Shown here: positions 1-13,373 of the stretch, in pieces
Layout: each line of letters begins with the position of its first letter
Numbering within the stretch: the stretch's first letter is position 1
Origin: Dasypus novemcinctus
Taxonomy: Eukaryota > Chordata > Mammalia > Cingulata > Dasypodidae
Length of the DNA: 64,000 nt
Direction of reading: 5' to 3'
Assembly: GCF_030445035.2 (NCBI RefSeq)
Contig: NC_080682.1
Coordinates: 33,214,770 to 33,278,769 of the forward strand
The notes under the pieces: model-generated
What the model saw: the letters and a program-made list of their open reading frames with translations, nothing else
Told to the model about the DNA's origin: nothing
The model's database searches: none
Translations under genes and position numbers: made by a program

Positions 1-1223
1 TGGGAATTTCCTCCTGTCAGCCTTCATGTTACTCAAATGTGGCCAGTCTCGAAGCCAAACTCAGCATGTAAATGCAATGCCTTCCACCCCGCGTGGGACA
101 TGACACCCGGGGATGAGCCTCCCTGGCAACGAGGGACCACTATCAACTACCAACTGATGATGCAACTGGAAAATGACCTTATACAGAAGGTTCAATGCGG
201 ATCAGCAGAATATCCATGTCTACATAAAATACCATGACTTTAAAATGCTGTTTGACCTAAAGTAAGGGGGAAATGGAAAGGAGAAATGAGTTTATACGGC
301 TACGAGTTTCTAAAAAAGAGTCTGGAGGCTGGCAGAAGGATTGCCCCCATACACAACTGAGCAGAGTCAGAGAGACAGATAAAGCAGATACAACCCCCAG
401 ATATTGGTTCCTTTGAGGGCTAAAGAGACCCATGGGAGTTATGGTCATGGCCGATGGGGTTAACTACCAGGGCAGATGGCCCCTCTTTGGAAATGGTGTT
501 TATGTGTGATGAATCTGGACTCAGATGGGATCTCCCTTCATAAGACTTTCATGCCAATGTGCTGGAGGTGCAGTTAATGTTGGGGTTTAAGATATATTTA
601 GGGGATTTGAATCTCTGGACTGACAATGTGATAGCCAGGTCCTGAGCCTCAACAGACTCCAGCACCTACAATCTGATCTATTGGACTTACCACACTCAGC
701 TAAGATGGAGTTGAAGAAGGACAACCACCACACCATGGAGCCTAGAGTGATTACAACTGAAAATGGGAGGATTGCATCCAGCACCCATGTGGAATCTGAG
801 CCTCCTCTTGACATAGAGGTGCAATGGACACAACCAATCCAATGTCCACATAGAAGAGGTGGCATTGGATTGGGAAAAGTGGACATGGTGGCTGATGGCT
901 ATGGGGAAAGGCAGGAAGAGATGAGAGGTGGAGGCGTCTTTGGGACATGGAGCTGCCCTGGATGGTGCTTCAGAGGTAATCACCGGACATTGTAAATCCT
1001 CACAGGGCCCACTGGATGGAATGGAGGAGAGTATGGGTCATGATGTGAACCATTGTCTATGAGGTGCAGAGGTGCCCAAAGATGTACTTACCAAATCCAA
1101 TGGATGTGTCATGATGATGGGAACGAGTGTTGTTGGGGGGGGGAGGGGGGATGGGGTTGAATGGGACCTCACATATATATTTTTAATGTAATATTATTAC
1201 AAAGTCAATTAAAAAAAAAAAAA
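1..1223 (+). mobile_element. L1 3' UTR terminus, young subfamily (5' side cut by window edge)
   Basis: The segment ends in a 13-base A-run (1211-1223) preceded by a G-rich tract around 1133-1153. The same sequence recurs in reverse complement at 38792-40579 and 51217-54237. The last copy runs on into the end of L1 ORF2, which identifies all three as 3' UTR of one L1 family. By eye the copies are very similar over long stretches (e.g. 1-230 against 52220-52470), so this family was active fairly recently. There is no coding sequence; short open frames here are incidental. The left target duplication lies outside the window. Confidence 0.85.
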
Positions 1224-1415
1224 CATGTCAATAAGAAATCTGCCCTTCAAGAAATGCTAAAGGGAGCAATGCAGGTCAAAAGGAAAAAAGCAGGAGAGAG
1301 AAAGAGTTGGAGGAGAGTGTAAGAACAACAAAAATAAGAAAAATAAAAACAATAAATAGCATACATAAACCTGAAGAAAATGTGGATAATGTAAGTAATT
1401 TCTTCACTACTAACA

Positions 1416-4400
1416 TTGAATGTTAATGGATTAAACTTTCCAATAAAGAGACAGAGATGGACAGAATGGATAAAGAAGTATGGTCCATCTATTTACTGTC
1501 TACTAGAAATTCACCTTACACTGAGGGACTCAAGAAGGCTGAAAGTGAATGGTTGGAAAACAACTTTACATGCAAACAATAACCAAAAATGGGTTGGGGT
1601 GGCTGTACTAATATCAGATAAAATAGGCTTTAAATGCAAAATTATTGTAAGAGACAAAGAAGGCCCCTATGAACTAATAAAATGGATAATCTTTCAAGAA
1701 GAGAGAACAATCCTAAACATTTATGCACCTAGCAGGGAACCTTAAAATATTTGAGGTAAACACTGGAAAAACTAAGAGGAGAATAGATGTCTACAATCAT
1801 ATTTGGGGATTTTAATACACCGTTATCTCCATTAAACAGAAAATCTCAACATAGAATCAATAAACAAAGATCCTGAATAATACATTAGAGGATATGGACA
1901 TAAAAGACATATATAGAAAATTACACACAAATACAGCTGGATATAAATTATTCTCAAGTTCACATGAACCATTCACCATAATAGACCATGTTAGGCCATA
2001 GAACAACTCTCAATGAATTGAGAACGATTGAAATTAAACAAAATAATTTTTCTGATCACCAAGTAAGTAGATAAGGGACAAGGTTATAGACGTTAAACAA
2101 GACATTCTTAGGCAATCAGTGTGTCAAGAATGAAATTGTAAAAGAATTTAGTAACTACCTTGAAATGAATGAAAATAATAACACAATAAATCAAACCTTA
2201 TGGGATGTAGAAAACTGTATTGAGAGAGAAATTCATAGACATAAATGCCTACATTACCAAAGAAATAAGATAAAATCAAAGAACTTACTGCATACCTGGA
2301 AGAATTAGAAAACAGACAACAAACTAACCCCCAAGGAAGTATAAAGATGGAAATAAAGATTGCATACAGATGACCTAAATTAAATTGAAAATAAGAAAGC
2401 ACTAGAAAAAATAAACAAAGCTAAAACTTGGTTCTTTAAGAAGATTAATAAAATTGACAAATGTTAAGCTAGTAAAACAAAGAATAAAAGAGAAGATGCA
2501 AATAAATAAAATAAGAAACGAGGAAGAGGACATCACCACTGACTCCATTGAAATAAAGAGTATCATAAGAGCATATTATTAAAAAAAAGTATGCCAACAA
2601 AATGGATAATTTAGAAGAAATTGATAAATTCTTAGAAACATACTTGCAGCCTACATTGAAAAAAGATGTAAATAATGAGATCAAAAGACCAGTAACAAAT
2701 AAAGTGATTGAATTAATCATCAAACACCTCTCAACCTAGAACCCAGGGCCAGATGGTTTCACATGTGAATTCACCAAACATTCCAGAAAGAACTAACACC
2801 AATCCTGCTTAAATTACTCCAAAAAATAGAAGTGGAGTGAACATTGTGTAACTAATTCTATGATGCCAGTATCACTCTAATACCAAAGCCAAATATAGAC
2901 TGCATGAGAAAGGAAAACTATAAACCAAATTCTGTAATGAAATTGAATGGTAAAATCTTCAATAAAATACTTGCCAATCATAATCAACCTATCAAATTAT
3001 ACACCAAGAAAAAGTGAGTTTCTTCCCCCCTTCTGCATGGATATTTCAACATAAGTTCAATCCATGTGATACACCAAATAAACAGATAGAAAGAAAAAGT
3101 CAGGTGATCCTCTCTATAGATGCAGAAAAAGCATTCCACAAAAAAAACAACACACTTTCCTGATAAAAACATTTCAAAACATAGGAATGCAAGGAAACTT
3201 CCTCAACATGATAAAAGGTATACATGAAAAACCTACAAGTAACATCATATTCAATGGTGAAATCCTAAAAGCTTTCCCTTTAAGATCTGGAACAAGACAA
3301 GGACGTCCACTGTTGCCATTCTTTTTAACATTGTGTTAGAAGTACTTGCTGAAGCATAGGCAAGAAAAATATATAAAAGACACCCAAATTAGAAAGAAAG
3401 AGGTAAAAATTTCACTATTTGCAAATTATATGATCCTATACCTTGAAAACCCTAAGAAATCTATGTCCAATCTTCTAGAACACATAAATGAGTTCAGTAA
3501 AGATGCAGATTATAAGATCAATGTGCAAAAATTTAAAGCATTTCTTGTACTCCAGTCTACAGAGGAAATAAAGAAAAAGAAGAACATTTACAAAAGCAAC
3601 TAAAGAATCAAATACATAGGAAAAATTTAACTAAAGATGGAAATGACTTGTACACAGAAAATTATACAACACTATTAATGGAAATCAAAGAAGACCTAAA
3701 TAAATGAAGGAATATTCCCTGTTCATGGATAGGAAGACTAAACATCTTTAAGATGTCTCTCCTACCCAAACTGATCTACAGATTTAACATAATCCCCATA
3801 AAAATCACCACAGAATTTTTTACTGAATTGGAAAAGCTAACTATTAAAATTATTTGGAAGGGCAAGAGGACCTGAATATACATAGACATATTGAAAAATA
3901 AAAATGAAATTGGAGGAATCACACCACCAGACTTTATAAAATACTTCAAAGATACAGTGGTTAAACCTGCACGATATTGGCACAAGGATAGACATACTGA
4001 TCAATGAACCAAATTGAGAGTTCTGATATAGATCCTCACCTATGCATCAACTGATATATATTTTTTTAAGATTTATTTATGTATTTCTCTCTCCTTCCCT
4101 CCTTCCTGTTGTCTGCTCTCTGTGTCCATTCACTGTGCATTCTTCTGTGTCTGCTTTTATTCTCATTAAGAAGCTCTGGGAATCTGTGTCTCTTTTTGTT
4201 GTATCATCTTGCTCTGTCAGCTCTCTGTATTGGCAGCACCATTCCTGGATGGGCTGCACTCCTGCATGGGGTGGCTCTCCATGCATGGGGGCCACTCCTG
4301 CACAGGGGCACCCCTACCTGGGGGGCACCCCTGCACAGGGTGGCATTCCTTCTGTGCAGCAGCATTCTGCATGGGCCAGCTCACCACATGGACCAGGAGG

Positions 4401-5535
4401 CCCTGGCTATTGAAACCTGGACCTCCCATATAGTAGGCAGAAGCTGTATCAGTTGAGCCACATCCACTTCCCTGCATCAACTGGTATTCAACAAGGCCAC
4501 CAATCCATTCAACTAGGATAAAATGGCCTCTTCAAAAAATGTTGCTTGGAGAACTTAATATCCAGAATGAGAGGAATACCATCTCACACATTATATAAAA
4601 ATTAATCAAGATGGGGCAAAAATCTAAATAAAGGAGCCAAGACCACAAAGGTCTTGGAACATAATATATGGAAGCATCTACAGGGCCTTGTATTAGGAAA
4701 TGGTTTCATGAGTTTTCCACCCAAAGCACCAGTAATGAAAGAAAAAATATATCAATGGTGCTTCCTCAAATCTTTTGCACCTCAAAGGAGTTTGTGAAGA
4801 AAGTTAAAAGGCAGCCTAATGAATGGGAGAAAATATTTGGTAACCATATACTTTACAGCAGCCTTATGTTGAGCATATATAAAGAAAACCTACACCTTAA
4901 AAATAGAAAGATAAACAACTCATTTAAAAAATGGGCAAGTGATTTGAATAGATATTCCTCTAAAAAAGATATAGAAAAGGGTAAAAAGAAAAAAAAAAGG
5001 TGCTCAACATCACTAGCTATTAGGGAAATACAAATCAAAACTACAATGAGATATCATCTTACACCCACTAGATTGGCAGCTATTAAAAGAAAAACAGGAT
5101 TATAATTGTTGGAGAGGATGCAGAGGAATGGAAATCCTCATCCACTGCTGGTGGGAATGTAGAATGGTGTAGACATTGTGGACAGTTTGGCAGTTCCTCA
5201 ATAAATTAACTGTACTTGTACCATATGATCCAGCAATTCCACTGCTGGGTATATACCCAAAAGAATTGTAAGCAAGGCCATGAACAGATATATGCACAAC
5301 ATTGTTCATAACAGCATTATTCACTATTGCCGAAAGTTGGAATAAACCCTAACATGCATCAACAGATGAATGGATTAACAAATGGTGGTAGATATGTACA
5401 ATGGATTATTATTCAGCTATAAGAATGAATGGAGTATTAGCACATGGGATAACATGAATGAATCTTGAAGGCCTCATGTTGAGTGAAACAAGCCAGGCAC
5501 TGAATAACATATATTGCATGACCTCAGTGATATGA
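1416..5535 (+). pseudogene. L1 ORF2 pseudogene (endonuclease and reverse transcriptase)
   Basis: An intact L1 ORF2 encodes an apurinic-type endonuclease and a reverse transcriptase for target-primed reverse transcription. The longest open piece (1416-1745) begins MNVNGLN and still shows a CLLEIH segment (the usual endonuclease glutamate is kept), GVAVLISDK and LNIYAPS. Beyond it the frame is broken many times. RT block remnants include GTRQGRPLLPF near 3291-3325. The catalytic F-A-D-D box near 3415-3430 reads FANY, so the enzyme is dead. ORF2 would have ended at the TGA at 5533-5535 after a YCMTSVI ending. A SINE splits the fragment at 4058-4472. Many frameshifts and stops mark it as an old, neutrally decaying copy. 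Confidence 0.85.
4058..4472 (-). mobile_element. DAS-SINE, full length, inside L1 ORF2
   Basis: Read on the minus strand it has a tRNA-like head (4472 leftwards; 'ggatgtggctcaac' type), the characteristic body with repeated 'ggggcaccc/ccatgcatgg' segments, and an A/T-rich tail at 4058-4080. It is flanked by the 15-bp duplication TGCATCAACTGATAT (4043-4057) and TGCATCAACTGGTAT (4473-4487, one mismatch), so its limits are secure. Structure and tail match the armadillo DAS-SINE family. Open frames inside it are not genes. Confidence 0.92.
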
Positions 5536-8335
5536 ATTAAACAAATTGAGCAGAGATATATTCTGGAAGTTAGGTTTACCTTACATAGAAAGGGAAAAGA
5601 AGGTGGTGAGCCAATGCCCATATGGGCAAAATCTATGAAAAGATGTAGTGTGTATTTTTGCAGTGGAGAGTCATGACAGTGGAGCAGCAATAATATTGGT
5701 ATGGGTTGTGCTGATTTGTCAAGGGGGGTAGTGTGAGGAGGCTGGGTTGAACTGTTCATGGAACTGGGACAAGGGTGGGTGGAGGGAGCAGTTGAAAATT
5801 GGATCTGTGAATATTTGGAACTACAAAGTTGGGAATTTTCTTTTGGCAATATCGCAGGGGAGAATAACTGGGTTAGTGGGTTAGATGTGGTGAGCAATTG
5901 GGGCAGGATGCCCCTGGGGAAGGCTTCTAGGGAGTATGTGAGTGTTCATCTTGTCATAGTTTGTTGTACCATTGGGTGGAGGCCCCACATGATGAGTGGG
6001 AAGGTGTTGGACTCCCATCCTAGTGAGTCCTGCTATGTTCTCAAATAGAGGGGCAAGAGTTTCTCACAAGCATAGGCAATGCCTAATAGGGAAGATCAGA
6101 CGAGTATGTCAAGCCCTCAATGTTGCAAGGTAACTTCACCAGTAGTGAAGCCTGATGGTTGCCATAGGTCCATAGGGGAGGTGGAGGGAGGAATAGAATA
6201 GATAGAATATGAGGCATTTTGGGGGCAGGGGAAAGGTTCTACCTGATCTTCCAAAGATGGATACAGGCCATGATAAATTTCATCAAAATTTATAACAGTG
6301 TATGGTCCAAAATGTAAACCATAATGTAAATCATTGGCCACGGTTATTAGCTATGTTTTAATATTTGTACACCAATTGTAACAAATATACCATCCACACA
6401 TAAAATGCTACTTATAGAGGAAAGGTGAAAAGGGGAGGAGTTTGGATATATGGGACTCCCCTATATTCCATATGTGACATTTCCATAACCTAAAACACCT
6501 TTGAAGACAAAATTTTAAAAAGTAATACATTGGAGGAAAAAACAAAAGAAAATATACTGTGCATACAGTACAATAGATCTTACAATAATGAATGACAATG
6601 TCAAAAATTTAATTACTTTTCCATTTTTTATTCCAATTTTTTATTTGTTTTCTATTTTTTTGTACATAATTCCTTATTTTAACTCTATCATTATTTCATT
6701 TCTTATAAATTTTATTTGGCTATTTTGCTGGCTTCATTTTTCAAGAACTTATGGATCACATAAGGGTTGCATCTATGACAGGGGAGGATCATTGGTGTAT
6801 GGTATTAGTGATGGGGTATACCTGAGAGGAAGTTCGCCTGGGCATACATATAAGGAATATAAATATGGTCAAATGCTCATGAGACATTATAACAGTTGGT
6901 AGAGATTCACACAATAGAATTCACCAAAAGAATATTGAATTCCATTCCTGGTTAGCACTGCCACATTCTCTAATGGAACAGCAAGTATCCTCTGAGTACA
7001 GGGGCAATGACTAGTGAAGGAGGGTAGTCCATTGATGAGTCCTTGATATTGATGACTGTACTTATGAACCTTTACTCTTGAAATTTAAACAGCCTCATAT
7101 TATAGGATGCCTAAGAGTTATACCTGATAGCCTCCTTATTGCTCAAATATGGCCTCTCTCTAAATCAAACTCAGCATAAAAATACATTACCTTCCCCCAA
7201 ATGTGGGTCATGTCTCCCAGGGATGAGATTCCCTAGCACTGAGGGATTACTGCCAAGCACCAAATTGCAATGTTACTGGAAAAATACCTTGACCAAAGAG
7301 GGGAAAGGTAAAGACAAATGTGTTTACATGGCTATGAGACTTCAAAATTATTCAGGAGGTCATTCTAGAAATGATGCTTAGGCATATGTCAGCAGGATGT
7401 CATTGACTGCCAAAGTAAATACTACCTCATATGGAAAGTCTCCTGAGGGCTCTGGAGATATCCAGGCACTATAGACAGGGAAGGTAGCACAGGAGTTAGT
7501 TGCCTTGCCAGTGGGCCCTATTTTGGAATTTACACCCCCCAGTGGGACAGAGTTAGACATCTTTGTGGTTTCCCTACACATGGCTCTTCTGACACATTTA
7601 TTTGAGCTTATAATTATTGCTAGAGTTGATAATTGTACACTCAAGAAATTTAAATCTTTGGGCTGTCCATTTGCCTGCTGGGCACTGAATCTCACTGGAG
7701 TTGCAACACCTATTCTCCAGTTCATTTGACTCACCCAGGACAATAAACAAGGTGATGATGATGGACAATGTCCATCCCAAGGAACAAAGAGTGTCTACAA
7801 CTGCAAGCAAGGGAATCCCATCCATCTACCCTATGAGATTGAAGTCCCTCTCAATCAGAGGTCAAATAGGCATCACCATCCCATAATACTCAGAATTGGG
7901 GCATGAACTATGTCATAAAGCAGACTTACAAGTATTCTACTATAGATATATTGTGATTATAGCATTGGAAGAAATTTTATCATTGATCAGTGGCAGATGT
8001 CATTGGAGATTCTGAGGGCAGGAAGAGGGAAAAACAAATATTATAGGGGGGCTTTTTCAGGATTTGGGGATTGTCCTAAATGGCATTGTAATGACAGATA
8101 CAAGGCTTTATATATCTTGCCACAATCTACAAAATTGTGTGGGAGAGTGTAACCTACAATGTAAACTATACTTCATGTTTAGTGGCCATGATCCAAAATG
8201 TGTTCATCATTTGTAACAATGTACCATACTAATAAAGGATGTTGTTAATGTGGGAAAATGTGGGAGATGTAGGAAGTGGGCATATGGGAATCCCATATAT
8301 TTTTTATGCAACACTTATGCAATTTAAGTATCTTA
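5536..8335 (+). mobile_element. L1 3' UTR, unusually long (about 2.8 kb)
   Basis: Non-coding tail of the old L1, from the ORF2 stop to the family-typical 3' end. It aligns in order with 26530-30017 of the second L1 and, more distantly, with the young copies at 1-1223, 38792-40579 and 51217-54237. Short frames such as 7139-7381 and 7505-7743 are not conserved as protein. Confidence 0.75.
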
Positions 8336-8396
8336 AATATATATATATATATATAAATATATATAATATATATTAATATACATATTAAAATAATTA
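8336..8396. repeat. AT-rich low-complexity tract after the L1 end
   Basis: Alternating AT with imperfect TATAAT units follows the 3' end of the old L1. It may be a decayed A-tail or a degraded AT microsatellite. Confidence 0.7.
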
Positions 8397-8439
8397 ATTG
8401 AAAATGCTTCAAGGAAAATATCACATATGAGAAATCCTG

Positions 8440-9068
8440 AAGAAGTGAAATAGAAAGTCATATCAATACCTGGAGGAAGTGAGGCTCAGACAAATGGAAA
8501 GAAAAAAATCAATATTCCATATATTAGCTTCTTTAGGCCCCTTTATGTCAATAGTTTGCATTATTTTCTTTTAATAAAAATTCAGTAAGTAATATAACAT
8601 ATTGAATTTTGAATTTTGACTCTGGTAAGCTTTGACTTTTTAGAAGAATTAATTCTCCATAATAAATATAAAATGAAATTTCCTCTACTTTATGAAGTTA
8701 TATTAATATCAATATTTCTAGATTCTTTTCATAATATATCTTTATTTTTGTGACACATTTATATATTCACTTTAACTATTTACATATATTTGCTCTATTG
8801 CCCTCCCAGCCCTTTCTACATTTTGAAGGGAAAGTATCCTACAAAAAATCCTAAATTATTCTACACTATATTCTTCAAATATCCACAAAAATCTTGACTG
8901 CATTTTTGAATGGACTTTTAATTTTTGTGTGTGGATATAAGAGAGTTTTTTAATCTACATGATATCAAAGTTTCAAGTTGATTCCATTAATTGTATTTTC
9001 ATTAAATATCTTGGTTTTTCAAGAAGTCCTGAAATAACCATTGACATAAAATTAGTTAAGAAAAAATG
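8440..9068 (+). repeat. Paralogous non-coding block, copy A
   Basis: This AT-rich, non-coding sequence matches 58830-59890 in the same orientation. Shared stretches include 'atacctgga..aggctcagacaaat', 'tttgactct..ggtaa', 'ttttgaa.gg.aa.tatcctacaaaa' and 'cctgaaataacc.ttgacataaaatta'. Copy B has a DAS-SINE that is absent here, so this copy carries the empty site near 8595-8625. Similarity fades near 9070. It could be a segmental duplication, as is common in olfactory receptor clusters, or an unrecognised old interspersed repeat. Confidence 0.75.
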
Positions 9069-9589
9069 TCCATTGTGATGTCATCTAGAAGGATAAGTTG
9101 ATCAAGTTAGTCTGATTATGACCTAGGGCTCAAGATTTGCTATACCCATAAGGACAGTGAATGTAGTTAGCTGATCTTGACAGCTGCAAGGAAAATAATA
9201 AATATTGAAAAATATAATGTATTTTCCAATCAATTGCTGCATACCACATATTGGGATTTGTTATTTGGTTTAAGCAATGATACCATATCTGAACAGCAGC
9301 TGTCATTAGAGTAATTGCAAGGTTGAGTTTATGATAAACCACTGTCCTCTAAGATCCATCTGTGTTCTGCACTGGCCAAATAGGAGAGTTGAAAAGGAAT
9401 ATGATGGATTCACCACTCTTGCATTCTTCAAATCCTCATTGGTGACACTATTCTTCACCATATATGTGTAACTATATTTCTGAGCTATTTATTCAGTTCC
9501 ACTAAGTTGTCTACTTTTCCAACAATACCACTTTCTATGGATTATTTTATCTTTTTGACAAATCCTAAAATGAGATTATGAGATCTCTT
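9069..9589. other. Unassigned AT-rich interval
   Basis: No gene is seen. The stretch 9110-9480, read in reverse, has a weak look of ERV-L internal sequence, but I could not anchor it to any protein motif and do not call it. Confidence 0.4.
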
Positions 9590-9830
9590 TTTTCTATTGT
9601 TTCAAAGTTGTTTTGACTATCTTAATTCTTTGCTCTTTCACCCAGATTGTAAAATTACATTGCTAATTTCTGCAAAAAAAAAAAAAAGCTTAAATTTTAA
9701 TTTTGCTGCATTAAATCTATCAATCAATTTGGGATTGCATTTAGTTAATAGAGCAATTACTTCCAAATGGCTCCCTACCAGTATCAAATTTCTTTAATAT
9801 TTTATTGCCTTCAGATTTCATAAACAACAT
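9590..9830 (-). mobile_element. Ancient L1 ORF2 fragment
   Basis: Read on + it follows the reverse complement of an L1 ORF2 C-terminal segment: 'caaagttgttttgactat', then 'aatttctgcaaaaaa', 'gggattgcattta' and a later 'ctttaatattttattgcc' portion. The order matches the minus-strand L1 at 54800-55100. It is heavily decayed, with no usable frame. Confidence 0.65.
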
Positions 9831-11455
9831 GTTGTGTCCACTAATTTAGGATTAGTTGGGGTTGTTGATCAAGTCACCCATACACTTTTCAAAATGATCT
9901 TGAGATTTTCCTCTGTATGCAGGTAGGTATTCATCCATTGATTTATTAATGGCACACCCAAATGATGACAGATCATATAAAACTCAAGATGCAATATATA
10001 TTATTTTATAAAATAAATATTTATGTAATTTTTGAGGATATAAAAAAGTTTTATTAATCACTGAACTTCAGGAAATTTAAGTCATTAACATAATGCCAAT
10101 AGCTAATAAATATTTGATCTTGGAAAATATATTAGGAAATTGATCATCTGATTACTTTTACAATCTTATGTCATATGATTTTTCCATTGAAGGATCATTT
10201 TTAAGTAAATGTCAAAGATTGTTCCTGTAGTCATTTTTATTATGTAGTTTGATGTTCCAGAAACTTTCTCTTTTTTGTGGAAAAGAAAATCCCATCTTCT
10301 TGCTGTTCTGTTGTAGAAGAAATTTATTGTGTCGTCTCCACTGACATTCCCTGTGGATGCCAAGAAGTAATATGTCAACTGACATAAGAATACAAATGCA
10401 TAATATTCACAGCATATCATAATTGAATGACCACTTCAGCTCCAGAAATAAGAGGAAAGGTTTATATCACACAGTATTTTAGAAACTACAACACTGTTTC
10501 TCAAACTACAGTATGTGCCTTAATTATTATATCTGAGATACTGAATTCTGGTTTACACAGACTTGTACTAAAGCCGAAGCACAAAAATAGAAAAGTAAAT
10601 TTATATGAGCATACTGAAGCACAAGCTTTTGAGGGAAACAGCAGAAAAAAAGTCTCTCTACACACTTGATTCAATAGAGCTACAAAACAGAGATTTAATT
10701 TAATTTTCTTAGTGGAAGGGAAGGAAATAAGAACTATAATTATTAGGGGAATTATTAAAGACAGAGGAAATGAATTTTCAATCATCAGTTCCATATTTGT
10801 CACTTTGATATATTAATTAATTTTAAGATAGATGATTACAAATTAACATTAAATTTGATTTGCTCATTTACTATCTTACCTAGAAATCATTGAATTTTCT
10901 TATTATTTTGCAAGGCCATTGTCATTTAAAATGATGGAATTATAAAAAAAAAAAAAAACAAAGAAATTAAGACATGATTTTAGGGAATAGTGATTCCAGA
11001 ATTTTGCATGTCACAATGAAAATGTATATGTAGTCAAGTATCTTATTGTGTGGAGTCAGAGAAATCTGAGCTTGAATTTTGGCTCTACTGGTAACTAACC
11101 ACATGACCTTGATCAAATATATAATATAATATATACATATATAATATCTAACCTGACATGACTTTTCATATATAAAAGGACACAAAATTACTGTTTGCTA
11201 ATTGCTATGTAATACATGCAAATAATGTCTACATAATCCCTAAACTCTAGTGACCACTTAATGGTAGTGGCTCATATAGCTTTCCTTCTTATATTTAATG
11301 TTTATAAATTTCTTCTCATGGACATTTGTTTTTTTCTTCAGACTACATGAGATTTGAGCAAATAGCTTTATTTTAGTTTTCAGATTATATTTTATATTTT
11401 AAAAATTCTATATGCTACTATCTGCTCTAAGTGAATTGAGTAAATATTATATAAC
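9831..11455. other. Unassigned AT-rich interval
   Basis: No gene or repeat family was recognised. It includes an A-run near 10944-10958 and TATAAT-rich sequence at 11118-11150. Open frames (e.g. 10501-10803) are short and low-complexity. Confidence 0.5.
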
Positions 11456-11460
11456 CAGTT

Positions 11461-11985
11461 TGTATTAATCAGTCAAAGTGGTGCTGATGCAAAATACCAG
11501 AAATTGGTTAGTTTTTATAAAGGATATTTATTTGGCGTAGGTGCTTACAGATACCAGACCATAAAGCATAAGTTACTTCCCTCACCAAAGTCTGTTTTCA
11601 TGTGTTGGAGCAAGATGACTGTCAATGTCCATGAGGGTTCAGAAATTCTTGATTCCTCCCTTCCAGAGTCTTGTTTCTCTCTGGGTTCAGGGATCCTCTC
11701 TTTGTGGGGTTTACTTCTCTTTCCTCTGTGAGCTTACTTCCAAGGGCTTCAGTTTAAGGCTGCAGCATCAGAATTGAACAATAAAATTCCAACATCAAAA
11801 CCCTCAATTCTATCACTTGCCATGCTTTTATTCTGTGAGTCCCAACCCACTAAGGGGACTCAACACCCTAATCGCATGGCCCAATCAAAGCCCTAATCAT
11901 AACTTAATCACACCCTGGTACAGACCATATTACAAACATAATCCAATATCTAATTTTGGAATTCAAAACATAATACACTGCTACA
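11461..11985 (-). repeat. 3' LTR of the MaLR-type provirus
   Basis: This LTR is similar to 13961-14402 and to the LTRs at 37917-40903: shared 'aaagcataagttacttccc', 'gtgttggagcaagatg', 'aatcaaagccctaatcataacttaatcac' and 'ttacaaacataatccaatatct'. It is preceded by the CAGTT duplication. Confidence 0.85.
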
Positions 11986-13373
11986 TTCCACCCTCTGAAT
12001 TCCAAAAAAGATATTACAAGATTTAAAAAAAAAACCTTAATTCAGTAACAATGCAAGTACTATCATATCAAAATCAAGATAAAGAAATACAGTTTGTCTT
12101 GGGCAAATCCTGTCTGCTATAGACTTCTTAAATTTACAGAATGATTTATCTGTTTCCAACACACTAATAGACAAAGGATAAATATTTTCATGACAATAAG
12201 GAGAAATTGGGAGGGAAACATGAGTCATGTGTCCTCTACATTTCTGTAAACATGCAGGGCATCTTCCTTTCAAATGGTTTCTTCTCCTTGGAGGCTAAAG
12301 GGAACCCACCCTTTCCACATGCTTGCCCAATGACCATTTTCTTGGTTCCACCCTTATCAAGCATCTAGGTGTTGACCAAGCTACAGAACGCACCCTCCAA
12401 GATTGTTGGGGTCATTGCCACACCGAGGGACTTAACATCCCTAGTACAGTTACATGAAGACAACTCTCCTCCTAAATTTTGGCAAACATGCTCAACCCAC
12501 TTAGAGCAATGAGTTGACCACCTGGCCTTCCCTAACCTTTGGCATGCATTCTCAACCCTCTCAGAGCAACTAGTTGGCCACCTGGCCTTTCCTAATCTAT
12601 GGTGGGCAGATCCACCCCTTTCAGACCTGTGGGATGCTGATGTTAACTGCCATAATCCTTGGGGAATGTGCTCCACCCACTCTGTACCCTGTGGCAAAAC
12701 TCTCCCAGAACATTGGGTGAGCACATCCACCCTCTTCAATTACTGATGCAAACCTACTCTCTTTGTACAAATTGGCGGGGTTCCTCTCTTGGACCAAGGT
12801 GATGTCTTATTTCAAGATCTCAGTTTCCATGGTTTTCCTCTTAAAACTCTTTCTCCTTCAATCACTCCTTTCCATGTCCATTTTCATCCAAGCTGACAGT
12901 GGTTTTGTTCATATAGTTCTATCTAAAACCTTGTTGGTTTAGCATGTGAGAAGCAGGGGTCCAAAACATCAGAGGGTAAGACTTTCCACAAGTCTTTCTG
13001 ATATAACTGCATCTTCAAACCTGATTTACAAGTTCCAAGTTTAGTTAAGTCTCCAAATGGGGCACTTTTATTGATTTCCAGACTTGGAATTTCCAGAATG
13101 AGTTTCTCTTTTCTTTGTGTCTGACAGTTCAGTCCTCAGTATTTCTCTCTCATTTTTTGCTATTTTGCTATAAGCTGCAAGCAAAAGCCAAGCTGTATTC
13201 TCTGGGTTTACTTTGGAAATTTCTTCAGCTAAATGCCAAGGCTCACCATTTTTAAACTATGCCTTCCACAAAACACCAGGAGTTAATCTTGCTAAGTTCT
13301 CTGCAACTTTAAAACAGGGGTCATCTTTCCTCAAGTTTACAGCTTTAGTTTCATCATTTAATTTTAAGGCATC

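Larger units (their letters stand above)
1224..8335 (+). mobile_element. Old L1 element: ORF1/ORF2 spacer, dead ORF2 and long 3' UTR
   Basis: The element starts directly after the A-tail of the preceding L1 piece, with the purine-rich spacer that comes before ORF2. It continues through endonuclease and reverse transcriptase remnants and a 3' UTR of about 2.8 kb (5536-8335). The 3' UTR shares a block around 7130-7270 with the younger L1 copies (e.g. 37-190), showing the same lineage at greater age. The terminal part near 8270-8335 has the usual 'tatgggaatccc...atgtatctt'-type ending and then passes into AT-rich sequence. A DAS-SINE interrupts ORF2 at 4058-4472. Confidence 0.85.

Noticed and set aside
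9110-9480. ERV-L internal fragment on the minus strand
   Set aside because: Only a faint resemblance; no catalytic or structural motif could be read.
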